A DNA stretch of 64,000 nt from Macrotrachela quadricornifera (taxonomy: Eukaryota; Rotifera; Eurotatoria; Philodinida; Philodinidae), in contig JAJEKB010020718.1 in the NCBI GenBank assembly GCA_022393335.1, positions 276,035-340,034 of the forward strand, in the 5' to 3' direction. Positions 13,601 through 24,356 of the stretch are shown here, one piece after another. Within the stretch, counting starts at the first letter, position 1. The number at the start of each line of letters is the position of its first letter. Both the position numbers and the translations under genes were made by a program. Under the pieces are notes generated by a model. The model saw only the letters and a list, made by a program, of their open reading frames with translations. It ran no database searches and was not told the origin of the DNA.

Positions 13601-15413
13601 GTCGTGTCGAATGACTTTTATCAGCGTAAGTACTTGTACTGCTTCGTGTACTGTGACCCAACGGCCAGGAGCCATGGCACTTACCGATCAGCTTAATTTT
13701 CTTATATCAAAAGCTGAAGTAAGTGACTCAATTGGGGTCATGCCACAGCACGTCCAGCTCGTTTCATTTATTTAGGCTGGACGTTACGTTCATACAATAT
13801 CCTCCTTCTGCTCTTATTTGGCATGTGACGGAATTTCAGACATATTCCACTTCAATGTTACTTTTACTTGGTGATTCATCTTTAATCGTCATGTGTATCA
13901 ACTAATCCAACAGCGGTTTGAGTGCCCAAACATTTAACAAGACCTTTATATTTAATGTTTATTTCTTTTTGTGATATATTTTGTAATATATTTTTGTTTT
14001 TTCCTGGTAGAAATAAATGCCCTACTCGCTACATTTGAATTGAAGGTGTTTCTTATTATTGGGAGATGATCAGCATGAAATTCTCTACAAACTTGCATAA
14101 CATTAGTACTATACTTCCAAATGTTTCGCTCTCACAGTAACTTCTTTCACGAAATTAATTATTTCTACTCATCTGACAAAACATGTTTCAAGCTCTTCAA
14201 AAATAAGTTTCTTCTGTTTTTAAGTGTACTATTTTTAATAAAGTTCAAAAATACAGTCATCACATAACTTTATTATGTTTCAATAAAAAATCTTTTTGAA
14301 AGATAGATTGTAGCCGTTCATTATAATCCTTTCATAACCGATATTTTCTTCATTTCTGCATGAAGATAAAAAAATCAGACTTTCTCTCTCTGTCTCGCGT
14401 TCTGTTTTAAATAATCAGCTGAATGCGACTTCTAGCTTCTTTCGGTCATTGCATAATAAGAAGTTTTCGAAGCGAGAAATACACATGTTGCTTTGAAAAT
14501 ATAGATGATATCTATCATGTAGGAAGGCAATAGAACGCAAAATGTTTCTTTTCCTTTTTTATCATATCTACGAAATGTGATGCGATAACGAAAGAGTTAA
14601 ACGCCTTAATTGCATTGCTCATTACAGACAAAGCTTCTACAAAAGTTCACCTTGCTCCAAAGTATAGTAAGAAAAAGTTGCTTCCACATAGTAATAACAT
14701 TGAAATATCGTAATAATTGAAAATATGGCTTAACTAAATAAAAGTTTTCGGCAATCTTCGTAGATGATCGATAAAATGTAAATAAGGAGGGTCAAAAAAA
14801 AAATGTTTTACTTGAGTAAGCATACAGTATGACAAAGAAAGTACTCGCTCATTTAAAAGAGCTTTTCGAGATCTGTAAAATGGGATATTGAAATTTTTCT
14901 GTTTGTCATCAAACAGAAGGTCAAATCTGAAAAATCATAAACAAAAGCTTGATACGAAACTTTATTAGAGTATAGTATTTCTAAGCAGATATAGTTTCCC
15001 AGTTATGTTTTTCAAGAGAACCTGTTATGAAATTTTTTAGAGAATTTTATGAGTTATCTTTCCAAAAAAAATGCAAGTCAAACCCTCAACAATTGGTAGC
15101 AATGCTTAGAAAATACTTCCAACGTAATTTTTTATGGGCGATTCGTTCGGTTCTCTACGAGTACTTTCAAAAGTGTTCCCGCATGTTTTAACTAATGATA
15201 GATCAACTAACATTCGTAGAGGACATGTTGTATTTCTTGTTAATCTATTATTTATTAATTATGGAAATATATTGAACTTCGATATATTTATATGACGAAA
15301 TTATAATTTTGTCAATTATCCTAATTTGTTAATCTTAATGCGGTATACCAAACGAGAACGGAAATGCATAGATAATATTTTCAAGTCATTAAAATTATGA
15401 TAAAAGATTTTCC
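10652..15413. other. Long gene-free stretch
   Basis: No supported gene. 10660-11400 is G over C on the plus strand, the reverse of the sequence left of the gap. At 13527-13615 there are two 41-bp tandem units sharing GAAAAGGCNTTCTAGTCGTGTC. A hairpin CGTCCAGC...GCTGGACG lies at about 13750-13790. The open frames at 13193-13510 and 13723-13905 show no domain and are probably spurious. Confidence 0.5.
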
Positions 15414-16484
15414 TCACTTACTTGAAAATCGTTGTCTTAATTGCAAATGTATCAAATATTTGTTTTTCTTACCATCGAATTCAACATTTTTAACACGAAA
15501 GCAAACACCTGGTGTAACAAGTTCTTCTTCTTCATTAGAATATTCGGATATTCCACTAATATCGGCAATAAAAGCAATCAATACTTCCATAATGAATAAA
15601 ACATTTCCAAATTTTTCTGCTTCTTCCCGATTTCGACTAGTTGATGTGTATGCTTGAAACGACCCATATGCCTTTTTATCTTTGGCCATTGCTTCATATT
15701 TATCGATCTGATCTTTAGTCAGAGTAGCTCCTCGATAAAGTGTCTTTTCAGTTGTAAGTTTTGTATTAAATGGATCATCCCAGAGTAATAAACAAAATGG
15801 ACCCAATGTACGAACTTTGCTTCGCCATACTTTTTCCTGTTCTTGATCGCCTACCAATCTCATCGCTGCATTCAAAGTTTTATATACGAAACTTTCTAAG
15901 GAATAAAGATAAATACAGCATTTCCATACCTCTTCCATTCCCGCATACTTCTTTTTTCTAAGCATTTTAGCTGCTTTTTCGGCTTCTCGTTCTTTTCCGA
16001 TGTGTTTTCCTTCTTCAATAATACCACAAGCAGCTTTTTCGACAAGCATTGGAATCATATTTGGTTTTTTCGAAGGTAATTCATCTGGTTTAAGGCCCAT
16101 GTCCCTTCGCACTTCAATTACAAACGGTGACACCCAACCATATTCACCACCAAATGAACGTTCCGAACTGACAGGAAGATCCATAAAACGTGTTTCTCGT
16201 AAATGCTTGTCTTCTCGTTTACGAACTACACGTTGAATGGGCCGTTGTTTGTAATTATCAGTGTTTAATATTTGACGATTAATTTTGAAATCAATATAAT
16301 AATCATCGAGTTGAGATCGTGGTTGTTTATCTTGAAAGGCTTCTTCAATAATTAAATTTTCTAAATCAGAATAATGACTCCAAGTGGCTTTCTCATATTC
16401 TGAATATGGATTTGGATTCGATTGCCACATCCACTCAACAGTTTTTAGTGAATTGTTTAATGTTGAAGGTGCAAATGAAGCCAT
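15414..16484 (-). CDS. WWE-domain mono-ADP-ribosyltransferase (ART) protein
   Basis: A 356-residue protein. Residues about 14-90 (EWMW...ATWSHYSDLENLIIEEAF...) look like a WWE domain, which in other proteins binds poly-ADP-ribose or ubiquitin machinery. Residues about 190-350 look like an arginine-type mono-ADP-ribosyltransferase with the R-S-E signature: R251 in TLYRGA, the S-T-S of AYTSTS at about 279-283, and an E-x-E with likely catalytic E321 in EEEELVTP. It should transfer ADP-ribose from NAD to a protein; the target is unknown. There is no signal peptide, so it is probably intracellular. WWE-ART architectures occur in animals. The stop codon lies in AAGTAAGTGAG, an excellent splice donor, so a further 3' exon is possible, but the ART fold looks complete. 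The start is the only upstream ATG. Confidence 0.85.
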   Translation of the reverse strand: MASFAPSTLNNSLKTVEWMWQSNPNPYSEYEKATWSHYSDLENLIIEEAFQDKQPRSQLDDYYIDFKINRQILNTDNYKQRPIQRVVRKREDKHLRETRFMDLPVSSERSFGGEYGWVSPFVIEVRRDMGLKPDELPSKKPNMIPMLVEKAACGIIEEGKHIGKEREAEKAAKMLRKKKYAGMEEVWKCCIYLYSLESFVYKTLNAAMRLVGDQEQEKVWRSKVRTLGPFCLLLWDDPFNTKLTTEKTLYRGATLTKDQIDKYEAMAKDKKAYGSFQAYTSTSRNREEAEKFGNVLFIMEVLIAFIADISGISEYSNEEEELVTPGVCFRVKNVEFDGKKNKYLIHLQLRQRFSSK

Positions 16485-17684
16485 GATAATTATTTATTTT
16501 AATGTTGTTTTTTAATGGCACAAATACGATAATAAACAAATTTTTATTTTATCTGAAAGTCAAAAAACAAGAAATAATGGTTAAATCAACAATGACTTCA
16601 ATTTTAAAGTCTCATTGAATGCTGAAGTTCTTTTTGAACTCATTCAAGTTTTATAAAGTCTTCTGAAATTTAAAGAAAATCGTTTCATTTATTTGACATT
16701 TCAGTTAAACTACAATACAATTCATTGAAATCTCTCAATTATTTTGAAGTTTTTTTCTAAATGTTCGGGAGATTTGAAGTAACTTTAAATGTTTTCAACT
16801 TTTCAAATCTGCTGTTCCTCATTCAAATGAAAAATATTTAACTTTGTTTTCTTTTCTTGGTCATTTTTTTCAAAGCTTAAATTTATATTTGATGGTGATA
16901 TGCACAAATAAACTTGTAATTGCTTGTCAAAACGTAGAAAATCATAAAAGGCAAGCAAGACCTATCGAAATTAACATTATTTTAATTTTGTTTTTTAATT
17001 TACAAGTTTTCTCAAATAAAATTTTAAATATTTTTCTATAAAATAAGATGAAATTCATTAACATAAATGAATTCAAGTACACAAAATAATATTTAGAGAA
17101 ATGTTCAATCAATTGTTCATAAAAGAGTTTATACTGTACATGTAGTTAAATAATAGAATTGGATCTTGATCAGATCATGATATTATCGAGCCGAATTAAT
17201 AAAAATTGACATTTTTAGTTATTATATTCTCAAAATGAGATAAATTATTCTAAATCCGAATAATTATGTGTGAATTATTGTCCACGTTTAGAATTCCTGG
17301 TAATATCAAAGTCATAATTTAATCGCTAAATTCTATGCAACATGCTGAAGTTAAGTGATAAAATCAATTCATTTCTTTCAATCAAACCTTCATGGGAAAA
17401 AATGAAATATACCACGAGAATCAACTCATCAAGCTCTACAAACTAGGGTATATCCCGTTAAAAACTGAGCGTCACACTTGGGGACCTTCCCGCGTCAGTT
17501 ATAAGCAAAGGATTTGCTGATGAATCAATTGGTGACTGTGTAATAATGAATTATGTCCATTGACACAAGCGGAGAACCATAGACTGATTCAAAAAGATAG
17601 TCTACCATTATCCTAACTTCAGACACAGTGCTACAGCTTGCCTGCCTCAATGTATGTAATGCGTAACCTGCCATATCTTACGTA
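16485..17684. other. Gene-free stretch
   Basis: Upstream of the ART gene; presumably holds its promoter, but no specific element stands out. No other coding signal. Confidence 0.5.
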
Positions 17685-18200
17685 GAATATCTTTGAGAAC
17701 GACTCGAGTATTCTTGAGATTTTTTCTTCCAGCAACTGCTTCCAACTATACCAACACTGGTTTCAAGTAGAACTTGACGAGTTTTATTGATTCCAAAAAT
17801 CACTTTTTACAAGCCTCTCTATACTCCAAAATACAAAATATTGGAAGAAAAATCACGAAAAAAATAGGCAAAGATCAGAGAAAAGCCTGGAACGATTCGC
17901 TACTAACAGATTCCAAATGAACTAACATTGGTTCGAGATAGAGCTCGATAAGTCCTATTCGAAACCAATGTTGGTCGATTCGGCATTAACTTTGTAGGAA
18001 ATTAGCATCGGATTCTTTGTGATTATTGCCTGTTTTTGCAATATTTTGCATTTCCGAGAGCACAAGGAAGTGCTAAATCTAAAAGCGAGTAGTAAAATCG
18101 ATAGAGCTCATCGAGTTCTACTTGGAACCAGCGTTGGTATAGTTGGAAGCGGTTGCTGGATGAAGAAATTTCAAGAATACTCGAATAGTGCTCAAGGATA
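17685..18200. repeat. Foldback repeat of about 0.5 kb
   Basis: About 105 bp at 17690-17800 pairs as an imperfect inverted repeat (roughly 85 percent by eye) with 18085-18195; both share CTTCCAACTATACCAAC or its complement. The central part contains further partial copies (ACTAACATTGGTTCGAG and its complement). The open frame inside the right arm (18019-18228) is a by-product. Confidence 0.7.
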
Positions 18201-19039
18201 TCCTGGGTTCATGTCCCATAGGAAATGAAAATATTTATCAACAGACCCACGATTCAAGAACTTCTCTGAACAAATTATGCGTGAAGCCTACAGAGATCTC
18301 ATCGGAAATGTACAATATGGAATATTTGTGATATATTTAGTTGTCATGAATGTGTATAAAGTTGGTGGTCGAAATGGGATAATTCGATGATAATTCAATT
18401 CATAAAGTTTGTCATATATTAGAAAAGGCCTCAGAGTGAGTATCGATATGCAAATGTGTGTGATTTCGTGGATGCTTGATTACGCTATCATTGAGTACTC
18501 GGTTGAGGATCGAAGTAACTAAATCTTGTGTGAATCGATAAACCTCATGGAATTCTGGTAGGAAAGAATTTTCTGAATGTTAGGGAAAGTACTTTTAGTC
18601 TTATTTAGAAATCGGTGTTTAGAATGGTATTTTTTCAAAATCTGTTTGGGTGAACTTTCTTATTGATTACATTCTACGAAGTATTCAATTCTCTAAAAGA
18701 CGCAACGCATAGGTTCGACATCAACTGAAAACTTTAATTGGTCACTCATGCATGCGACGCCTTCTGAAATCGTTGTGGGTTATAATTATAGTCGTATAGT
18801 GTAAACAGAAATCTCATTAATTTACTCATTTCGATTTCTGTTTATTTAAAAACAAAAATATAATTGATTTACCTATTCAATTCATATTTTGATAACTAAC
18901 TAAGATACTTGTCTTTTTATTCCCTCGATTGAAGGGAGGGTCATACAGAAAAAAATAGTTTGTGTGTATGTTTGCGTCCGGATCAAAGGTAAAAAACACG
19001 TGAGTTTACAAAATAGATTTTCTCAAGCCCAAAAGTGAG
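18201..19039. other. Gene-free stretch
   Basis: No supported gene or repeat seen. Confidence 0.5.
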
Positions 19040-19340
19040 CCAATTAGGGGTTTTGGAGGTAAGCTATCGACCAATCAGATTTCTTTATATCTGGGTTTCA
19101 GCCAATCAGATATTTTCTACCACGCACCTTTTGCTAATTCAATTCTTTCATTGTCTATTTTGGTCCAATCACGTTTTTTTGACCTCAATTTTCAACCAAT
19201 CAGATTCTTTCACTCCTAATGTTCAAGCAATTAGGGATTTTCGATGTGCGCCCGTCGATCAATGAGTTTGTTTAGACTAGATGTTCAGGCAATCAGAAGT
19301 TTGACAATGGTTTATTTATATAACACCGCCCAATCAGGAT
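19040..19340 (+). repeat. 31-bp minisatellite built on CCAATCAG
   Basis: About ten degenerate units with core CCAATCAGATT recur every 31-32 bp: near 19040, 19071, 19102, 19134, 19165, 19196, 19227, 19259 and 19289, with a last copy at about 19330. The core contains the CCAAT box read by NF-Y factors, but no adjacent gene is evident, so a regulatory role is speculative. Confidence 0.75.
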
Positions 19341-20610
19341 ATTTAGACCGATCGTACATTGAATTTGGAGAAGCTCAGAGTTAAATCGAATAGATCATAA
19401 ACAAAAAACAATGAAGAATGAAGAAGTAGTGCTGCACAGCGGGGGCGACTAGTTGCGAGGGTCGCCGCGGAGGTGCACCAACGAACGACTAGTCATTTAT
19501 CGATAATTAGTCACTGATGCTGTGGTTTGCGAAAGATCGATGAAAATAATTTATTAGAATGCCTCGTAGGAAACTGTGTAACGGCCCTGGTTATAATATG
19601 AGCAGAATCCATGCAAAATAAAACTGCTAAAAATCCAATTAAAATCAACCACTATACAAAGAAGTTCCAGTAGTTTCTTCCGGAAAAGGATTAGGGAAAT
19701 CAAAGGATGAGCGCAACCTTGTATATATATATTGTTCTATATGTATAATGTCCAACGTTTGCCCGTCAGTTTCTGTTGGGTCAATTGTCGAACAAGACTA
19801 TGAGGACCAAAGTTTCCAATCGTTTTATGAGAGCACTCATAGGTTCTCAAAGATTATCCTATGAAAGTGTCCATAGGACCTAAAGGGAGTAAGACAATGA
19901 GGATCTAAGACTACAGAAGCTGCAAAGGATATAAAACTATAAGACTCAAGGCGATATGGACTACAAAAATAAGTGGAATATGATGAGTATGATGCCGTAA
20001 GGCCATCTATATACACAATGCTTAGTGACTTATACTCTTACTGTATGAAAGGTTAAAGCTTTGAGCTCATACGTTAAATGAGAAAAACAGCCGTGCAATA
20101 TCCATACGCTTATGCTAATGCTATCAAAATGGCGTTCTAGATGTATTAAGCGTATTGATCTTATTTTATTCATTATGAAAAGAGCTAATCTCCAACTTGT
20201 GAAAAATTTCTATTGTTCATGGATCTTTTTTGATACTATTGACATAACTTCATGTCAAGCACTGAAGTTTATCCTCACATTATGCACAAAAACGAGGAGT
20301 CGAGACTGACAGACCAAAGAGATACCTACGACGGACTGCGAGCTGTATGTAACGGTTTGGTCTAGAAACTTTCAAAAGAAAATTGAAAGATTGAGACTTT
20401 TTACAATATACTCGTTACTGGCAATAGAATACATCTATTTTATATGAGAGCATGCTAAGGAAAAGTTTTTAAAACAGAGTTCAGAAGCTGAGGGTGAGGG
20501 TCGAGCGGGACGTAACGAAGAGTGTTACTTGTATCATATCGTTTTGTGATTGACGATTTTAACAGAACATTGAATCATTGAAGATAATTTGAAAAAATAT
20601 TATTATTTAA
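19341..20610. other. Gene-free stretch with a local GC-rich patch
   Basis: 19435-19520 is unusually GC-rich and contains repeated CGACTAGT/ACTAGTC motifs. 19800-19960 has loose repeats of CATAGGWYCTMAAG type. No supported gene. Confidence 0.5.
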
Positions 20611-20929
20611 CACATTCGACCCGATTCAGTTTTCTTAGAACTTTTTTTTGAGATGTTCATTTTCATAGACTTTTAACTTCTAATAAACAAACATAATGAC
20701 GTTTTCGTTATCTTCTACTGATTATCTATCGTTCTCTTCTTTATATTACTATATAATGAGTCATTTTTTTCTGATTAACTGAATAATCGTTTAAGTTACT
20801 TTTTCGTTCGTTTTCATATTATACGAAGCATGTGCAAAAAAATAAAGAAAGTTTCCAGCATTTTCTCTCTTATTCCTTTCTCACTATCATCTTGTATATA
20901 AATACGACCGGAGTTTTGGAACATTTTAC

Positions 20930-21082
20930 ATGTCGTTTGAAGAAACCAGTACAGAAGATAACTGTAGCTCACTTAGTGAAGTGAGTTCTTTGGATGAGGA
21001 TTTTAGTAGAATGCATCCTTAATTTGACAGTTCTAATGAAGAAGTTACTGATAACAAGAAAACTATACGGAAAGCAATTTGA
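20930..21082 (+). pseudogene. piggyBac transposase, N-terminal remnant
   Basis: An ATG at 20930 opens an acidic, serine-rich segment (MSFEETSTEDNCSSLSEVSS...) typical of piggyBac N-termini. A stop codon follows after 30 codons. The same frame then reads on for about 20 codons to a second stop (TGA, 21080-21082) at the hAT insertion site. The whole DDD catalytic core is missing. Confidence 0.75.
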
Positions 21083-21224
21083 CTAGGGATGCAACGGTGA
21101 CGATAACCGTTCCACCGGTAACCGCTATGAACCGGTAACCGGAATGGACCGGTAACCGTTTCACCGGTCATCACTATGTGTTACACGAGTAATCCTCTCA
21201 AGTACAAAATTTTCCGGATACCAT

Positions 21225-21830
21225 TGGGTCCTCAACTGCTATATATTTGTGAAACTCTTGGGCCCTCAAGTACTATATATTGGGAGTACCCTTGGATCCT
21301 CAAGTACTATATATTGGGGGTAGCCTTGGGTCCTCAAGTACTATATATTATGGGTACCCTTGGGTCCTTAAGTACTATATATTTGGGGTACCCCGTAGGT
21401 CCCCAACTGGTGTATATTAAGGGTACCCTAGGATCCTCAAGTACTATATATTGAGGGGTACTCTTGGGTCCTTAAGTACTATATAATTGGCGTACCCTTA
21501 GGTCTCCAACTGCTGTATATTAGGAGTACCCTTAGATCCTCAAGTACTATATATTATAGGTACTCTTGGGTCCTTAAGTACTATATTTTTGGGGTACCCT
21601 CAGGTCCCCAACTGGTGTATATTAAGGGTACACTAGGATCCTCAAGTACTATATATTGGGGGTACCCTTAGGTCCTCAAGTAGTATATATTGAGGGTACC
21701 CTTTGGTCGCCAACTCCTGTATATTAGGGGTACCCTTGTGTCTTCAAGTACTACGTGTTAGGTGTAGCCTTGAGTCCTGAAATACTATATATGGGGGTAG
21801 CCTTGGGTCGTCGAATGCTTTTATACGAGG
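21225..21830 (+). repeat. 33-34 bp GGTACC minisatellite, left array
   Basis: About 17-18 units of GGTACCCTTGGGTCCTCAAG followed by TACTATATATT. The cores are spaced 33-34 bp; for example 21285, 21319, 21353 and 21387. Units decay toward the right end of the array. Confidence 0.9.
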
Positions 21831-22559
21831 CTGCTTTTGGTAACCCAAGCTTTGCTGCATGGAGGTACCTTTGGGCTCTCAGAAATTACTATATAATGCC
21901 ATTCTTAGACCCAGGAGCCTATTCAATGAAGGTATCCGTAGGTCCTCAGGAACTCTTGCATCGATGAAACTTTAAAGTCTCGTATAGTGTTAGATGGAGG
22001 AGCTGTTAGGTGCTCCAGCAGCATTCTATAACGCTACTCATAGGTCACACGAGGGATACGAGAAGCCATTAGTTCCAATCGTATTGATCGTATTGGTAGT
22101 GTGCAAAAGGGCATCAAAGATGCCGGTATTTAAAAACTCATTTTGAATCTGAATTCGTTCACTGTGAAAACTTTTGAGAAACTTGCAAATACTCTGATTG
22201 TCACAGAAAGGCCTTCATGTTGCAGAAATCAAGGACAGCAAATCAGTATATCCAGATTTCAAGTTCTTAATTTTTTGTTCACGTGAAGACCGTTTTTTAT
22301 GTGAAATAGTTCCAGATAAAGTTCCAAAACGGCTTTTCGGGATCGAGCAGTTGGAATCTAGCATTGATTGATCGAAACTTTCGGATTACGTGTTTTTATG
22401 TAACTATCAACACAGCTAATACCCAATAGTATTCGTAATCGAACCATTAGCATTGTTAGATCACTCTCGTGACCTATGACTACCTTTATATAATAGGAGA
22501 CGAGAACCTAACAGTCTCTCCATATAGTAGCTCTCTGCGACCTATGGACACCCGTGTAT

Positions 22560-22965
22560 CATACAACTTCAGAATCCAAGGGCATCCCTAATATAAAGCA
22601 GTTGAAGACCCAAGGGTACTCCCAATATATAGCACTTGAGGATCCAAGGGTACCCCTAATATATCGTGGTTGAGTACCCAAGGGTACCCCCTATATACAG
22701 CACTTGACGATCCAAGAGTACCCCCTATATAGAGCACTTGAGGACCCAAGGGTACCCCTAATATATAGTGGTTGAGGACACAAGGGTACTCCTAATATAC
22801 AGCACTTAAGGACCGAAGGGTACCCCGAATATATAGTAGTTGAGGCCTCAAGGGTACGCCTAATATATAGTAGTTGAGGACTGAAGGGTACCCCCTATAT
22901 ACAGCACTTGAGGACCCAAGGGTACCCCTACTATATAGCACTTGAGGATCGAAAGGTATCCGGAA
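22560..22965 (-). repeat. 33-34 bp GGTACC minisatellite, right array
   Basis: About 12 units of the same repeat in inverted orientation (AGCACTTGAGGACCCAAGGG followed by TACCCC). With the left array it makes the element a long foldback. Confidence 0.9.
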
Positions 22966-23072
22966 AGTTTTATACTTGAGACGATGACTTTTGTGACACA
23001 TACTGAGGACCGGTGAAACGGTTACCGGTCCATGTCGGTAACCGGTGAATGATCGTCACCGTTGCATCCCTA

Positions 23073-23393
23073 AATTTGACCATTCCGCAGTTTCGTGAAA
23101 GTCTTGTCCGGTCTTTACTGCTTGGCACGTCAACGGAGAAGTTGAAATTCGGTCCAAGAGAACAATCAGCAAATCATTCGAAGCGCAAACTGGCTGATCA
23201 CAAGCTCGAAGAAAAAGAAGGATCTACGCGCAATGTCGGTAGACGATGCACTGGATGCTATGCGAAGGAAAGGGCCGAACAATCAAGAGAAGCGAGCTAT
23301 GCGACAGCAAAAAAGGTGAAAACTTTCTGTTCTGACTGTGAGAAATTTTTTTGTCTCGAGTGTTTTAATAATAAGCATTATGCTATGGAGTAA
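23073..23393 (+). pseudogene. piggyBac transposase, C-terminal remnant
   Basis: From the insertion point (AAT at 23073) the frame encodes NLTIPQFRESLVRSLL..., as in the end of the piggyBac catalytic domain. It is followed by the family's cysteine-rich zinc-binding tail: RRCTGCYAKE..., CSDCEKFFCLECFNNKH. It stops at 23391-23393. The catalytic aspartates would lie in the missing part. Confidence 0.88.
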
Positions 23394-23546
23394 AGAGTTC
23401 CAATAAAATACTAAAGGCAGCACAGTTGACTCCTTATATTTAATCTTCACCTTCAGAAAAAATCAAAAGAAAATGCTTTTCTACACAGGTTCTCGTTAAA
23501 ATAAAGCGTGGCTCACCGGTGGGCCACAGCGGGTCGAATGTGTTAA

Positions 23547-24129
23547 AATAACTACTCACAATAGGTATTAATTATCTTTCGAATCCGTACTATCAACAAC
23601 ATGAAAAACTAGAAATGACTAATTACACTAAGTTTGCAGCATAAACAGATCACTCACCTAGTCTCTTCTTTTTGTTTTTGAGTTACTTGTTTGCTTATAT
23701 GCTAAACAGTTATACTCTGCTTGATATCTTTGTCTGTCCTTACATCAGAACACTGCCGAAAAAGTTAAAGATAACAGTCAGTTGCTTTACATTTCTCATG
23801 GATGAAAGTAGATAAAACATGAAAATTTGAAATGACTCAATGTTTTTTCCCACTTCATACACGATAAGAGTGAATAATGTTGCACATTTCTTCCGAATAA
23901 CAAGATCTTTACTTTATGCAGCTTAACCGATTACGACTGCAATTTGTATCGAGTGTAATTTCTAGAAAAGAATGCTGACTCCTTTTCTATAATTTAGCAG
24001 TGTTTCTCACTATTTACATGCAATTTTCGACTGTTGTTCGGCGACTTCACCTAGAATCTCAAGCAATACAACAAAGACATTCGAATTTTCGGAATCTTGA
24101 GGATGAGTTTAACAAATAACAACTACTCT

Positions 24130-24130
<1 letters not shown>
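23547..24130. other. Gene-free stretch
   Basis: Nothing recognised between the piggyBac element and the GAGGGT run. Confidence 0.5.
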
Positions 24131-24167
<37 letters not shown>

Positions 24168-24169
24168 AG
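24131..24169 (+). repeat. (GAGGGT)6 telomere-like run
   Basis: Six perfect hexamers GAGGGT (24131-24166) plus GAG. The rotated unit TGAGGG differs by one base from TGTGGG, the telomere repeat reported for bdelloids. A shorter GAGGGTGAGGGT occurs near 20490. It may be an interstitial telomere-like patch or a simple microsatellite. Confidence 0.85.
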
Positions 24170-24356
24170 ACCAGCTACCATTATCCATAGATTTCACTGC
24201 AGCAACACAGTGTGCTGATCTTTATGTCTGGTCGTCGAATCAGTCCTCTTTTTCTTTATTCAAAGGAAGCTATTGGATATTTGAGTGATAATATTAAAAA
24301 ATTTTTTATTGCTTCCAACGTTGCAGTCACTTGCAGTAAGTCAAGAAAACTGACTG

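Larger units (their letters stand above)
21084..23072. mobile_element. Non-autonomous hAT-like element with palindromic subterminal arrays
   Basis: A 1989-bp element. The ends TAGGGATGCAACGGTGACGA (21084-) and its exact complement (ending 23072) are identical for 21 bp. It is flanked by the perfect 8-bp duplication AATTTGAC (21076-21083 and 23073-23080), the hallmark of hAT transposons. Inside each end are clustered ACCGGT/GGTAACCGG motifs, then long 33-34 bp arrays with GGTACC cores in opposite orientation. No transposase is encoded, so it would depend on an enzyme supplied from elsewhere. The open frames inside (21176-21454, 22792-23001) are just the translated minisatellite. Confidence 0.9.
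20611..23542 (+). mobile_element. Decayed piggyBac element with TTAA duplication
   Basis: Flanked by TTAA on both sides (20607-20610 and 23543-23546). The 13-bp terminal inverted repeats CACATTCGACCCG (20611-20623) and CGGGTCGAATGTG (23530-23542) are perfect. TTAA duplication is diagnostic of piggyBac. The right end also carries a near-perfect palindrome, GTGGCTCACCGGTGGGCCAC (23507-23526), missing from the left end. Only the two ends of the transposase remain, and a hAT-like element is inserted between them. Without the insertion the two transposase pieces are out of frame, and the first piece has its own stop, so the copy was dead before the second element arrived. Confidence 0.93.

Noticed and set aside
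13190..14050. Possible LTR or retroelement remnant
   Set aside because: A 41-bp tandem duplication and a hairpin are present, but no paired LTR, primer-binding site or RT sequence could be found.
21176..21454. Open frame of 92 codons with repeated GTLGSSSTIY
   Set aside because: It is a translation of the 34-bp minisatellite; the same occurs on the other strand at 22792-23001.
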